DNA from: Competibacteraceae bacterium UBA2792
GTDB taxonomy: Bacteria; Pseudomonadota; Gammaproteobacteria; Competibacterales; Competibacteraceae
Assembly (NCBI GenBank): GCA_002352125.1
Contig: DEHU01000025.1
Coordinates: 4,102-17,962 of the forward strand
Direction of reading: 5' to 3'
DNA: 13,861 bases
Shown here piece after piece: positions 1 through 7,812 of the stretch. The notes beneath the pieces were generated by a model. It made no database searches, had not been told where the DNA came from, and saw nothing but the letters and a program-made list of their open reading frames with translations. Each line of letters starts with the position of its first letter. Positions within the stretch are counted from its first letter, which is position 1. The translations under genes and the position numbers were made by a program.

Positions 1-617
1 TGTACGAGGTGGACACCCGGTTGCGGCCCAGCGGTCGCGCCGGTCTGCTGGTCAGCTCGTTCGAGGCGTTCGCCGAATACCAGCGCCATCAAGCGTGGAC
101 CTGGGAGCATCAGGCGCTAGCGCGGACGCGGGTCGTGGCGGGGCCCCCCGAATTGGCCGAGCGCTTTCGCCTTCTCCGCCGGGAAGTATTGAGCGTCGAG
201 CGCGACCCCGGGATGCTGCGCCAGGAGGTCCGCGAGATGCGCGAGCGGATGCGCGCCGAACTGGATGCCAGCACCGCCGAGGTGTTCGATCTCAAGCAAG
301 GTCGTGGTGGTATCGCCGATATCGAATTTATGGTGCAATATAAAATCTTGGCAAACGCGAACCGTTACCCGGATCTGCTGATTTACACCGACAACATTCG
401 GCAACTCGATGGACTGGAGCGGTTCGGTATCCTGTCCATCGCCGATGCCGCCCGGTTGCGCAATGCCTATCGGGGTCTGCGCCGGCGCATTCATCTGCTC
501 AAGCTGCAAGAGCGATCCGCTTGCGTCCCGGTCGAAGAGGTCCGCGACGCCCGCGAGGGCGTGGTTTGCATCTGGCAGCGGCTTATGGAAGAGCCCGAAA
601 TCGGCGCGGCGTCTTGA
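1..617 (+). CDS. glnE: Bifunctional glutamine synthetase adenylyltransferase/deadenylylase, C-terminal part (5' end outside window)
   Basis: The reading frame is open from the first base (first full codon at base 3) and ends with TGA at 615-617, so about 204 C-terminal residues of a roughly 950-residue protein are present. GlnE adenylylates and deadenylylates glutamine synthetase in response to PII signalling and so sets ammonia assimilation. The visible part begins with YEVDTRLRPSG, a hallmark of the C-terminal adenylyltransferase domain. It continues through the conserved WTWEHQAL segment and GGIADIEFMVQY, which opens the helical GlnD/GlnE-type C-terminal domain. These blocks align closely from memory with E. 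coli GlnE. There is no frameshift or early stop in the visible part. ilvE begins 23 bases downstream on the same strand, an arrangement also known from Pseudomonas, so co-transcription is likely. Confidence 0.95.
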   Translation, partial: YEVDTRLRPSGRAGLLVSSFEAFAEYQRHQAWTWEHQALARTRVVAGPPELAERFRLLRREVLSVERDPGMLRQEVREMRERMRAELDASTAEVFDLKQGRGGIADIEFMVQYKILANANRYPDLLIYTDNIRQLDGLERFGILSIADAARLRNAYRGLRRRIHLLKLQERSACVPVEEVRDAREGVVCIWQRLMEEPEIGAAS

Positions 618-640
618 ATATTACGAAGGGGATTCATTTC

Positions 641-1561
641 ATGTCGATGTCCGACCGCGATGGTCTGATCTGGTACGACGGCAAGTTGGTGCCTTGGCGC
701 GAAGCCAACACCCACGTTCTGACCCATACTCTGCACTATGGCATGGGCGTGTTCGAAGGCGTTCGCGCTTATGCCACCGACCGTGGCACCGCGATTTTCC
801 GGCTGCAGGCCCACACCGATCGTTTATTCCGCTCCGCCCATATCGTCGGCATGCCGATGCCCTACGGAAAGGACGAGATCAACGAGGCCAGCCGCCAGGC
901 GGTGCGCGCCAACAACCTGGCTAGCGCCTATATCCGCCCGATGTGTTTCTACGGCTCCGAAGGCATGGGATTGCGCGCCGATAACCTCAAGACGCATGTC
1001 ATCGTCGCGGCTTGGGAGTGGGGCGCCTACTTGGGCGCCGAGAACTTGGAGCGCGGTATTCGTATCCGCACCTCGTCTTTCAGCCGCCACCACGTCAACA
1101 TCACCATGTGTAAAGCCAAGGCCAACGGCAATTACATGAATTCGATGCTGGCGCTTTCCGAAGCTTTGCGCGACGGCTACGACGAGGCACTGCTGCTGGA
1201 TACCGAGGGCTACGTCGCCGAGGGTAGCGGCGAGAACATCTTCGTCGTTCGCGACGGCGTGATCTATACTCCGGATCTCACTTCGGCGCTGGAAGGTATT
1301 ACCCGCGACACCATCATTCGCTTCGCCGCCGCTTTGGGGATTCCGGTCAAGGAAAAACGCATTACCCGCGACGAGGTGTACATCGCCGACGAAGCTTTTT
1401 TCACCGGTACTGCCGCCGAAGTGACGCCGATCCGCGAGGTCGATGGCCGCAGAATCGGCGAGGGCCGGCGTGGCCCGATTACCCAGCGCTTGCAAACACT
1501 GTATTTCGATCAGGTGCATGGCCGCCGCGACGAATATCCCGAATGGTTGACGTTGGTTTGA
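641..1561 (+). CDS. ilvE: Branched-chain amino acid aminotransferase (PLP class IV)
   Basis: This 306-residue protein is close to E. coli IlvE (309). It would catalyse the last, reversible transamination in valine, leucine and isoleucine synthesis with glutamate as amino donor, in the cytoplasm. The N-terminal block HTLHYGMGVFEGVRAY (about residues 29-44) is typical of the family. The PLP-binding lysine should be Lys160 in KAKANGNYMNS. EGYVAEGSGENIFVV and the C-terminal FFTGTAAEVTPIREVDGR complete the fold-type IV signature. ATG 641 was chosen because GAAGGGG at 625-631 sits 9 bases upstream; ATG 647 (two residues later) is a possible alternative. The frame is open further upstream into glnE, but that part has no family similarity. 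It lies 23 bases after glnE and is followed after 93 bases by the zinc-finger gene, so it is likely part of one + strand transcript. Confidence 0.96.
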   Translation: MSMSDRDGLIWYDGKLVPWREANTHVLTHTLHYGMGVFEGVRAYATDRGTAIFRLQAHTDRLFRSAHIVGMPMPYGKDEINEASRQAVRANNLASAYIRPMCFYGSEGMGLRADNLKTHVIVAAWEWGAYLGAENLERGIRIRTSSFSRHHVNITMCKAKANGNYMNSMLALSEALRDGYDEALLLDTEGYVAEGSGENIFVVRDGVIYTPDLTSALEGITRDTIIRFAAALGIPVKEKRITRDEVYIADEAFFTGTAAEVTPIREVDGRRIGEGRRGPITQRLQTLYFDQVHGRRDEYPEWLTLV

Positions 1562-1654
1562 TTCGGATTTTGCGAAGCGCCCGAAGTTTTCACGGTCGAT
1601 CCATGTTTCCGCTGCCGCTTCATCGTCGACAAACAAAATCAGGAGAACGATCTC

Positions 1655-1861
1655 ATGGCCGCCGCGACCGCCGCTGCCTCCAATAAAGCTCTGCCCAACG
1701 CTCGAAAAACCTACGAAGTTAGCCGTGCCGATTTGCCTTTGTCTTGCCCCATGCCGGACATGATGGTGTGGTGCTCGCACCCGAAGGTCTATTTGCCCAT
1801 CGAGGCCACCGGCAAGGCAAAGTGTCCGTATTGCGGAGCGGATTACGTGCTGGTCAATTGA
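1655..1861 (+). CDS. Small CHCC-type zinc-finger protein
   Basis: This is a 68-residue protein. The C-terminal half carries Cys40-x-His42, then Cys57-x2-Cys60 in KCPYCGADYVL, the pattern of the zf-CHCC family (bacterial relatives of the mitochondrial complex I subunit NDUFS6/13 kDa). An additional Cys31 precedes the cluster. The N-terminus is a short Ala-rich stretch without obvious signal-peptide character. AGGAG at 1641-1645, 9 bases before ATG 1655, supports the start. In gammaproteobacteria these proteins are widespread, short and of unproven function. Zinc binding is inferred from the ligand spacing only. It stands between ilvE and the envelope genes, with the next gene starting 30 bases later, so it may be co-transcribed with both. 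Confidence 0.85.
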   Translation: MAAATAAASNKALPNARKTYEVSRADLPLSCPMPDMMVWCSHPKVYLPIEATGKAKCPYCGADYVLVN

Positions 1862-1891
1862 CCGGCCGCTCTGACGAGAGAGAAGGCGCCG

Positions 1892-2803
1892 GTGTCGCTG
1901 CTCCACGTTTGGCGGTTCGGCGACGGTAAGGCTGGCCACGATAACCAAAGCCGGGGATTGGTCGAAGCGATAGACCGTTTGCGGCCGGTCGAGACGGTCG
2001 TTCCGGATCCGCTGTCCACCTTTGGGGCGCTGGCGGTTTTGTCGCTGGGCCGAACGCCCGCCGCGTGGCGATCGTTGCCGGCGCCGGACTTGATTCTGGG
2101 CGCCGGTCATCGGACTCATCTGTCGTTGCTCGCCGCCCGCCGGTGCCGGGGTGGCAAAACGGTCGTGCTGATGCAGCCCAGTCTACCTTTCGGCCTGTTC
2201 GACCTGTGCCTGATCCCCGAACACGATTCGCCGCCAACCCGGCCGAACGTCCTCGTCACTCGTGGCGCGTTGAATCGCATCCAACCCTCTGCCGTTCTCG
2301 AACCCGATCGAGGTTTGCTATTGATCGGCGGTCCGTCAGCACATTTTGGTTGGGATGATGCGGGCTTGCATCGACAGATCGCCACTGTCGTCGCCGCCAC
2401 ACCAGGGATACGGTGGACCTTGACCACTTCGCGCCGCACGCCGGCCACTTTTTTGGCCAGCTCGAAGGCCGGCTGGGATGAGGCGCTGACCGTTGTCCCG
2501 GTCGCCGAAACCGGTTCGGACTGGTTGCCGGCCCAGCTCGCGCGGGCGAGGCAGGCGTGGGTGACGGCCGACAGCGTATCGATGGTTTACGAGGCGCTGA
2601 CGGCTGGTGCGGCAGTAGGCGTGCTGGATGTGCCCTGCAAGCGGCCGGGCCGCGTCGGCCGAGGACTCGAACGGTTGGCCGAGCAAGGCTGGGTGACGCG
2701 CTTCGAGGACTGGCGGCGAATTTCGCGTTTGACTCGTCCGCCGGGGTCGTTCGACGAGGCTGGACGCTGCGCCCGCTGGATCGTCGAGCGATGGTTCGCC
2801 TGA
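1892..2803 (+). CDS. ELM1-family (DUF1022) protein, probable GT-B-like enzyme of envelope biogenesis
   Basis: This 303-residue protein resembles bacterial members of the family named after plant mitochondrial fission factor ELM1 (PF06258/COG3660, sometimes mislabelled as a sugar epimerase). Visible family blocks are VWRFGDGKAGHDNQSRGL near the N-terminus, LLLIGGPSAHFGWD (about 142-155) and TADSVSMVYEALTAGAAVGVLDVP (about 225-248). The last block looks like the C-terminal donor-binding half of GT-B glycosyltransferases. The start is GTG at 1892, preceded by the purine-rich GAGAGAGAAGG (1876-1886). No signal peptide or membrane segment is evident. Its last 13 bases overlap the start of the following GT4 gene, so the two are almost certainly translationally coupled. 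Bacterial function is not established to my knowledge; a role in LPS or another glycan is inferred from context. Confidence 0.85.
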   Translation: MSLLHVWRFGDGKAGHDNQSRGLVEAIDRLRPVETVVPDPLSTFGALAVLSLGRTPAAWRSLPAPDLILGAGHRTHLSLLAARRCRGGKTVVLMQPSLPFGLFDLCLIPEHDSPPTRPNVLVTRGALNRIQPSAVLEPDRGLLLIGGPSAHFGWDDAGLHRQIATVVAATPGIRWTLTTSRRTPATFLASSKAGWDEALTVVPVAETGSDWLPAQLARARQAWVTADSVSMVYEALTAGAAVGVLDVPCKRPGRVGRGLERLAEQGWVTRFEDWRRISRLTRPPGSFDEAGRCARWIVERWFA

Positions 2804-3942
2804 GCGTAGCGCAATTGTTGCCCGCTTTGGACGGCGGCGGCGTGGAGCGCGGTACCTTGGAGGTGGCGCGGGAGCTGGTCCGGCAAGGACATCGTTCGGT
2901 GGTGATTTCTGCCGGCGGGCGATTGGTGCCGGAACTGTTGCGCGACGGCAGCGAGCATCTGGCTTGGCCGCTCGGCGTCAAGTCGCCGTGGACCCTGCGC
3001 TGGGTTTGGCCGTTGCGGCGCTGGCTGGAAGAGCAGCGAATCGATATCCTGCACGCCCGCTCCAGATTGCCGGCCTGGGTCGGCTGGCTGGCTTGGCGAG
3101 GCATGAATCCGATGACCCGGCCGCGCTTTGTCACCACGGTGCACGGACTGTATTCGGTTTCTCGCTACAGCGCCATCATGACTCGCGGCGAGCGGGTGAT
3201 CGCGGTTTCCGAAACCGTGCGCGCGTATTTGCAGCGTCACTATCCCGAACTGCCGGCGAATCGCATCCAGGTGATCCAACGCGGCGTGGACCCGGCTGCA
3301 TTTCCCTACGGTTATCGTCCCTCTAGCGGATGGCTGGCGGATTGGCGCCGGCAATATCCACAACTGTTCGATGTGCCGATCTTGACGCTGCCGGGACGGC
3401 TGAGCCGGCTCAAAGGGCACGAAGATTTCATCGATCTGATCGCCCGGCTCCGGATGGGAGGGACGGTCGTCTATGGGTTGATCGTCGGCGGTCCCGAACC
3501 GGGCCGGCAGCGCTACGCCGATGGGTTGCGCGAAATGGCGCGGTCGCGGGGGGTAGGCGATGTCGTGTTGTTCGCTGGCCATCGCAGCGACATCCGCGAG
3601 ATTTACGCGATTTCGACGCTGGTCTTATCGCTGTCGGCCAAACCGGAATCCTTCGGGCGGACGGTGTTGGAGGCGCTCGGTTTGGGTATACCCGTGGCCG
3701 GCTACGATCACGGTGGTGTCGGCGAGATTCTGCGGCGGATTTATCCGGTCGGCTTGGTATCGGTGGGCGATTCGGAGGCGTTGACGAAACGGGTGAAGGA
3801 ATTGCTGGCCGCCGCGCCAGCCGTACCGCCGGAGCCGGCCTATCCTTTGCGGCGGATGTTGGACGAAACGCTGGCATTGTATAAAACCTGTGCCGGGCGT
3901 TTGGGACTGGCACGCGAGGCGGATGCCAATCCGCTGAACTGA
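2791..3942 (+). CDS. Glycosyltransferase family 4 (GT-B, LPS-core type)
   Basis: This 383-residue protein should transfer a sugar from a nucleotide donor during LPS or polysaccharide assembly on the cytoplasmic side of the inner membrane. The N-terminal acceptor domain opens with LLPALDGGGVERGTLEVAREL, the glycine loop and helix typical of GT4. VTTVHGLYSVSRYSAIM and VIAVSETVRAYL follow. The donor domain begins at LPGRLSRLKGHEDFI (about 200-214). It contains Glu286 and Glu294 in PESFGRTVLEAL, the E-x7-E motif that contacts the donor, followed by GIPVAGYDHGG. ATG 2791 lies inside the end of the ELM1-family gene (13-base overlap); upstream codons of the open frame lie within that gene and look non-coding in this frame. 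Donor and acceptor cannot be read from sequence. The stop lies 37 bases from the stop of the next, convergent gene. Confidence 0.92.
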   Translation: MVRLSVAQLLPALDGGGVERGTLEVARELVRQGHRSVVISAGGRLVPELLRDGSEHLAWPLGVKSPWTLRWVWPLRRWLEEQRIDILHARSRLPAWVGWLAWRGMNPMTRPRFVTTVHGLYSVSRYSAIMTRGERVIAVSETVRAYLQRHYPELPANRIQVIQRGVDPAAFPYGYRPSSGWLADWRRQYPQLFDVPILTLPGRLSRLKGHEDFIDLIARLRMGGTVVYGLIVGGPEPGRQRYADGLREMARSRGVGDVVLFAGHRSDIREIYAISTLVLSLSAKPESFGRTVLEALGLGIPVAGYDHGGVGEILRRIYPVGLVSVGDSEALTKRVKELLAAAPAVPPEPAYPLRRMLDETLALYKTCAGRLGLAREADANPLN

Positions 3943-3979
3943 TCGCCGGATTTCGGCCGGCGCTCGCCGTGCTCTGGCG

Positions 3980-5047
3980 CTACGTCGTCAGCATTGCGCG
4001 ATACAGTTCCAAATAAGCGTCGACGATGGCGTCCTCCCCATGCCGGGCGACGAGCGTGCGGTGGCCGTTGGCTGCCAGTTCGAGGCGTAATGCTTCATTC
4101 TGCAGCAGCAGCTCCATGGCCGCCGCCAGGGATTTGGGATCGCCGACGGGAGTCAGCCATCCATCCTCGTGGTGGGTGATCGTGTCCGCCGGCCCCAAGG
4201 CACGAGTAGACAGCACCGCGCGGCTGCGCGCCCACGCTTCCAGGATGGTGTTGCCTAAACCTTCCTGTCGCGAGGAACATACGCACAGATCGGCCAGCTC
4301 CTGAAAGCGGCCAGCATGATCGTGCCAGCCAGGCCAGCGCACTCGGCGGTCGATGCCAAGTTGCGCGGCATACTGCCGAAGCCGCCCCGCCAATGGCCCG
4401 TCGCCGACTACGATCAAATGAATCGGCCGATCATTGATATGGGCGGGAAGGGAGGCGAAAGCCGCGAGCAAATCGTCGAAGCCTTTGACCGGATGCAGAC
4501 GACCTACTGCGGTCACGACCAGCGCATCGGCGGGAATATCGAGTTCGCGTCGTAGCTGATGAAGGTCGGCCGAGGAACTAAGGTGGTATGGCGCAACGAA
4601 GTTGCTGATGTGAAAAATCCGGCTGGCCGGAAAGCCGTGGCGAATCAGATATTCGCGAATTCCCGCGCTGGCTGCGATCCAGGCGTGGGCGTGCCGGAAA
4701 CCGCGAGGATCGTAGTAGCCGCCTAGTCGAGCGAGGTGGATCGGGCGCTGGTTCTTCGACAGGTGCGTCAGCCGGGTAGCCCGACCCATATAGGTCTGGA
4801 CGATGTCGGGCTGGTGTTCTCGCAAGATTCGCGCGATTTGCCAGCGCGATTCCAAATCCCAAACTCCGCGCATGGGAACGTGAGCCTGCACGACGTCCGC
4901 CCGCAATCGGGCCGCTACGTCTCCCTCCTCCACGGTAATTGCCGATACGGGATAGCCGCGCATCGATAAGGCGTTGACGAGGCGAACGTAAAATAATTCG
5001 GCACCGCCTAGCGCCTTGCCGCCGACGATGTGGCACGATGCGATCAT
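3980..5047 (-). CDS. Glycosyltransferase family 4 (GT-B), inverted relative to its neighbours
   Basis: This 355-residue protein is read from ATG at 5047 to TAG-type end at 3980 on the minus strand. The N-terminus HIVGGKALGGAELFYVRLVNAL is the GT4 acceptor-domain glycine loop. The donor domain starts with TAVGRLHPVKGFDDLL (about 179-194), includes LIVVGDGPLAGRL, and has Glu262 and Glu270 in RQEGLGNTILEAWA (E-x7-E). It is therefore a probably active retaining nucleotide-sugar glycosyltransferase, acting on LPS core or another surface glycan by context. It faces the preceding GT4 tail to tail with 37 bases between stops. It is divergent from the downstream GT9, with a spacer of about 330 bases. 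That isolation, and its orientation against the surrounding + strand genes, suggests a separate transcription unit or an inserted gene. Exact sugar specificity cannot be called. Confidence 0.9.
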   Translation of the reverse strand: MIASCHIVGGKALGGAELFYVRLVNALSMRGYPVSAITVEEGDVAARLRADVVQAHVPMRGVWDLESRWQIARILREHQPDIVQTYMGRATRLTHLSKNQRPIHLARLGGYYDPRGFRHAHAWIAASAGIREYLIRHGFPASRIFHISNFVAPYHLSSSADLHQLRRELDIPADALVVTAVGRLHPVKGFDDLLAAFASLPAHINDRPIHLIVVGDGPLAGRLRQYAAQLGIDRRVRWPGWHDHAGRFQELADLCVCSSRQEGLGNTILEAWARSRAVLSTRALGPADTITHHEDGWLTPVGDPKSLAAAMELLLQNEALRLELAANGHRTLVARHGEDAIVDAYLELYRAMLTT

Positions 5048-5378
5048 GAATTCGAGAAAGTCATGTTATTCGAGAACGACGAAATATCGCTGCCAAACGG
5101 ATAGTCGAGCGAATCCTAGCCGATCGGAGATGCATTGCCATCGCTTTTCACCGCCTGGCGGCGTTGGTCGGATGGTAACCCGTTATTCTACGCAAGTCCT
5201 CCTGATCTTTGGCTCTATAGGAGGGGATCGGCAGTGCGGATATGATATATAAATCGGACTAACGCGATTGCATGGATTCGTGATTAAAATTCGGAGCATG
5301 AAAGTTTTCGAACGGCGAGCGAAGCATTCGGTTCGGCATGCCTCATGCCGGCTCGATTCGAACGAGCCAGGGCGGTAC
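5048..5378. other. Divergent intergenic region (about 330 bases) between two glycosyltransferases
   Basis: No convincing protein or RNA gene is seen. The spacer is AT-richer than its surroundings, notably around 5040-5100 and 5236-5256. It must hold the promoters for the minus-strand GT4 and for the plus-strand GT9/O-antigen-ligase pair. TATGATATATAAAT at 5241-5254 is a plausible plus-strand -10 region (TATGAT 5241-5246), but no good -35 lies 16-18 bases upstream. The reading frame of the GT9 is open back to about 5268 (TTG) and includes ATG 5298. The extra residues are Arg/Ser/His-rich and unlike the family, so I treat them as untranslated leader. Confidence 0.5.
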
Positions 5379-6395
5379 ATGAGACTCGCTCCTTCCGGAC
5401 GAACGTTGATCGTGCAACCGCTGCCCGGCATCGGCGACATGGTTTGGCACTTGCCACACATTCACGCCATTGCTGCGACGACCGCCGCCGGCCGGGTGGA
5501 TATCCTGACCAAACCGCGTTCTTTGGCCGACCGCTTGCTGAGCGCCGATCGCAGCGTGGATCGGGTTCTTTGGCTGGAACGCGATGCCGGTCGTCATGCC
5601 GGGGTGAGCGGATTGTTTCGGCTGGCGGCGTTGTTGCGCCGGGAAACCTATCAGCGGGTGTGGCTGCTGCACGGCAGCGCCCGCTACGCGTTGGCCGCTT
5701 GGCTGGCCGGTATCCCAGAGCGGATCGGCTATGGCGCCGGTTTGCAGCGGTTGTTGTTGAGCGTGCCGGTGCGGTTGCCGGCCCGCTACCGCCATGCTCA
5801 GCCGATGATTCGGGCCGATGCTTTGTTGGAGTTGCTGGATGTTCCATCGGGCGAACCGGAGCCTCGGCTAGCGGTGTCGGTGGAGGCGGCGCGGGTGGTC
5901 GCGGCGCGCTTCGCGGCTTGGCCGTCGCCTTGGATTGCATTGGGTGTCGGCAGCAGCGAGCCCTGGAAACAGTGGGGTGCCGCGCGCTTTGCGGAACTGA
6001 CTTTAGCGCTGAATCGTCGAGGTGCCGGTTCGGTGTTCATCATCGGTGGGCCGGCGGAACGGCTGCTGGCCGACCAGATTTTCGCGCAGGTGTCGAGCGG
6101 TCGCGGCAGGGCGGCCGATGCGGTGGCGTTGCCGCTGGAGCAGACAGCGGCGCTGTTGGCTGTCTGCCGCTATTACGTCGGCAACGATACCGGCGTCCTC
6201 AACATGGCTGCGGCGTTGCAGATACCGGTGATCGGTTTGTTCGGAGGGTCGCCGCCGTTGACGCATTCCCGCTTCATTCGGGCGGTTACGCCACCGGCCG
6301 GCGAACGTGGTATGGCGGCCATTGCGGTCGTTCACGTACTCGAGATGCTAGCGCGTCTGGACCGAGTCTATGAAGAAAATCGTAATCTTACGTGA
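5379..6395 (+). CDS. Glycosyltransferase family 9 (heptosyltransferase-like)
   Basis: This is a 338-residue GT9 protein, related to the ADP-heptose:LPS heptosyltransferases WaaC, WaaF and WaaQ. The N-terminal TLIVQPLPGIGDMVWHLPHIHAI matches the family's opening (strand, then GIGD-type loop). The C-terminal donor site is visible as LGVGSSEPWKQWGAARFAEL (about 188-207), VFIIGGPAE (219-227), and YYVGNDTGVLNMAAALQIPVIGLFGGSPP (266-293). ATG 5379 is preferred because AGGG (5369-5372) lies 6 bases upstream and the family similarity starts there; ATG 5298 or TTG 5268 would give a longer N-terminus. It lacks the Cys-rich tail seen in the second GT9 of this window, so the two are not duplicates of one function. 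Its 3' end overlaps the O-antigen-ligase gene by 26 bases, implying coupling. Whether the donor is ADP-heptose is unproven. Confidence 0.88.
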   Translation: MRLAPSGRTLIVQPLPGIGDMVWHLPHIHAIAATTAAGRVDILTKPRSLADRLLSADRSVDRVLWLERDAGRHAGVSGLFRLAALLRRETYQRVWLLHGSARYALAAWLAGIPERIGYGAGLQRLLLSVPVRLPARYRHAQPMIRADALLELLDVPSGEPEPRLAVSVEAARVVAARFAAWPSPWIALGVGSSEPWKQWGAARFAELTLALNRRGAGSVFIIGGPAERLLADQIFAQVSSGRGRAADAVALPLEQTAALLAVCRYYVGNDTGVLNMAAALQIPVIGLFGGSPPLTHSRFIRAVTPPAGERGMAAIAVVHVLEMLARLDRVYEENRNLT

Positions 6396-7605
6396 CCACC
6401 TTCGAGACGCTTTTTTTCGGTGGGGCTGGTTGGTGCCGACGGTATTGCCACTAACCCAACTCGGCGGTCGTGGGTTGTTCAATTCGGCCGCCGGCCTTTA
6501 CGCCCTCTGGGGGTTATCCAGCTTTTGGAGTCGTCGCGAACGGTTGGATCGCTTGACCACCCTGCTGTATGTCTTGCTGCTGGGTATATATCTGTTGGGT
6601 ATTCCCGGCTCGGTCGATTTGAAGCGCGGTTTCCGATTGTGGATGGAATTTGGCTTGGAGAGTCTTTCCTTACTCTTGATGCAGATGGCACTTCGCGAAT
6701 CTCCCGCGAACCCAAATCGCTTCGTGAACGCTATGGCGTTGTTCGGCGGGCTGACTATCGGCGGATTGTATCTGCTGCTGCCGTATCATGCGCTAGGCTG
6801 GTCCGGCCAGCCGTTCGACCCCACCCGACTGCGACAGGATAGCTTGCCGTTACTGCTGCCGTTCGTATTGTACTGGTTTTGGCGGCAAGACTATGGCCGC
6901 TGGCGATACGGCGCGATGGCGGGTGCCGTGGTGGTGGTGCTGAGCTACATAGTGGCCGCCGAAGGGCGAGCGGCGCTGTTCGGGCTCGTCGTGGGATTGA
7001 TGGTGTTTTGCGGGACGGTGTTGGGCTGGCGACTGCGATGGATCGCGCTGGTAGGCGTGGCGGTATTGCTGGCCGGCATCGCCGCTCACACTGGGCCGTT
7101 TCGCAAGGCGGAGCTGGACCCCGATCATCCTTTGGATGCGTTTACCGCTGGCCGCACCATTCTATGGCGACAAGCGTTGCAACATCCTCCTGCGCGGCCG
7201 TGGTTAGGTGTGGGAATCGGCAGCGGAATTCATGCCGAGGAGGTATTGCGTTTCAAAATTGGCGATACTTCTGTGCAGGTCAAGCACCTGCATAATTTTT
7301 TGCTGGATGCCTGGTACGAAACCGGAATCCTGGGGGCCGGTTTGCTCTTGGCGTTGATCGGTGTCGTATTCGGTCGGTTAGCCCGAGCCTGGCGGCGACT
7401 GCCTGCCGAAGATCGCCAGCGTAGCGGTGTATTGCTGGCTGCGGCGTTGGCCATTATTGCCGCTGGACTGTTGAGTTTTGGTTATACCTCCCAGAATTTT
7501 GCGTGCTTTTTCTTCGTCTGTTTGGGCGGGCTGGTCCATTTCGGCCGGGCGCATCGCCAGGAGCTTATATCACCGGCCGGCGGTACAATTCGGGATCAAC
7601 ATTGA
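6370..7605 (+). CDS. O-antigen ligase / Wzy_C-family polytopic membrane protein
   Basis: This is a 411-residue, strongly hydrophobic protein with about ten membrane segments (for example near 35-52, 62-78, 95-107, 120-138, 160-171, 182-196, 200-219, 223-239, 319-336, 352-370, 375-390). A large periplasmic loop lies between about 240 and 315. Within and near this loop are the family signposts: EGRAAL (198-203, conserved Arg at a membrane edge), AGRTILWRQAL (260-270), WLGVGIGSG, and HLHNFLLDAWYETGILGAG (306-324) with the His-Asn pair used by WaaL-type ligases. By family, it would move an undecaprenyl-diphosphate-linked glycan onto lipid A-core in the periplasm; a Wzy-like polymerase or a protein O-glycosylation ligase cannot be excluded. 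ATG 6370 overlaps the GT9 end by 26 bases. No flippase or chain-length regulator is in the window. Confidence 0.85.
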   Translation: MKKIVILRDHLRDAFFRWGWLVPTVLPLTQLGGRGLFNSAAGLYALWGLSSFWSRRERLDRLTTLLYVLLLGIYLLGIPGSVDLKRGFRLWMEFGLESLSLLLMQMALRESPANPNRFVNAMALFGGLTIGGLYLLLPYHALGWSGQPFDPTRLRQDSLPLLLPFVLYWFWRQDYGRWRYGAMAGAVVVVLSYIVAAEGRAALFGLVVGLMVFCGTVLGWRLRWIALVGVAVLLAGIAAHTGPFRKAELDPDHPLDAFTAGRTILWRQALQHPPARPWLGVGIGSGIHAEEVLRFKIGDTSVQVKHLHNFLLDAWYETGILGAGLLLALIGVVFGRLARAWRRLPAEDRQRSGVLLAAALAIIAAGLLSFGYTSQNFACFFFVCLGGLVHFGRAHRQELISPAGGTIRDQH

Positions 7606-7628
7606 CGATAGCATTTTCGCCGTACAAG
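7602..7628 (+). promoter_or_regulatory. Possible promoter for the GT2 gene
   Basis: TTGACG (7602-7607) overlaps the stop codon of the O-antigen-ligase gene and is followed after 15 bases by TACAAG (7623-7628). The hexamers are reasonable sigma-70 elements, but the 15-base spacing is short. It fits the fact that the next gene, unlike the overlapping pair before it, is separated by about 200 bases. Treat as a candidate only. Confidence 0.25.
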
Positions 7629-7812
7629 GTTTTTGCTTTGCCGCACCGGACATCCGGCGAGGATGGCCGCTTCCATCGGCAGGATAGTCGAACATTGCGA
7701 GCACACCCGAGAACGTTGCGGGGCTATGTCGTGCCAAACGGCGAAGAATCGTGTTGCCGATGTTTTTGGGAACGCCCTAGGGCGGTTTGCCGACTCGATA
7801 CAGGTTATGCCC

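Noticed and set aside
824..2119. Long minus-strand open frame (431 codons) antisense to ilvE and its neighbours
   Set aside because: It mirrors the high-GC coding bias of ilvE, crosses the zinc-finger and ELM1-like genes, and shows no protein-family features.
2256..3582. Long minus-strand frames antisense to the ELM1-like and GT4 genes
   Set aside because: Arg/Pro/Ser-rich shadow translations; the plus-strand genes have clear family motifs throughout.
3944..3962. CGCCGG/CCGGCG stem-loop between the convergent GT4 genes as a terminator
   Set aside because: Only six pairs and no T-tract on either strand; common by chance in this GC-rich DNA.
5268..5378. N-terminal extension of the GT9 from TTG 5268 or ATG 5298
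   Set aside because: The extra residues are basic and unlike GT9 proteins. ATG 5298 has its purine run only one base away, whereas ATG 5379 has well-spaced AGGG and begins at the conserved strand.
7633..7812. N-terminal extension of the GT2 upstream of ATG 7813
   Set aside because: Cys/Arg-rich, no family similarity; the conserved GT2 opening starts within six residues of ATG 7813.
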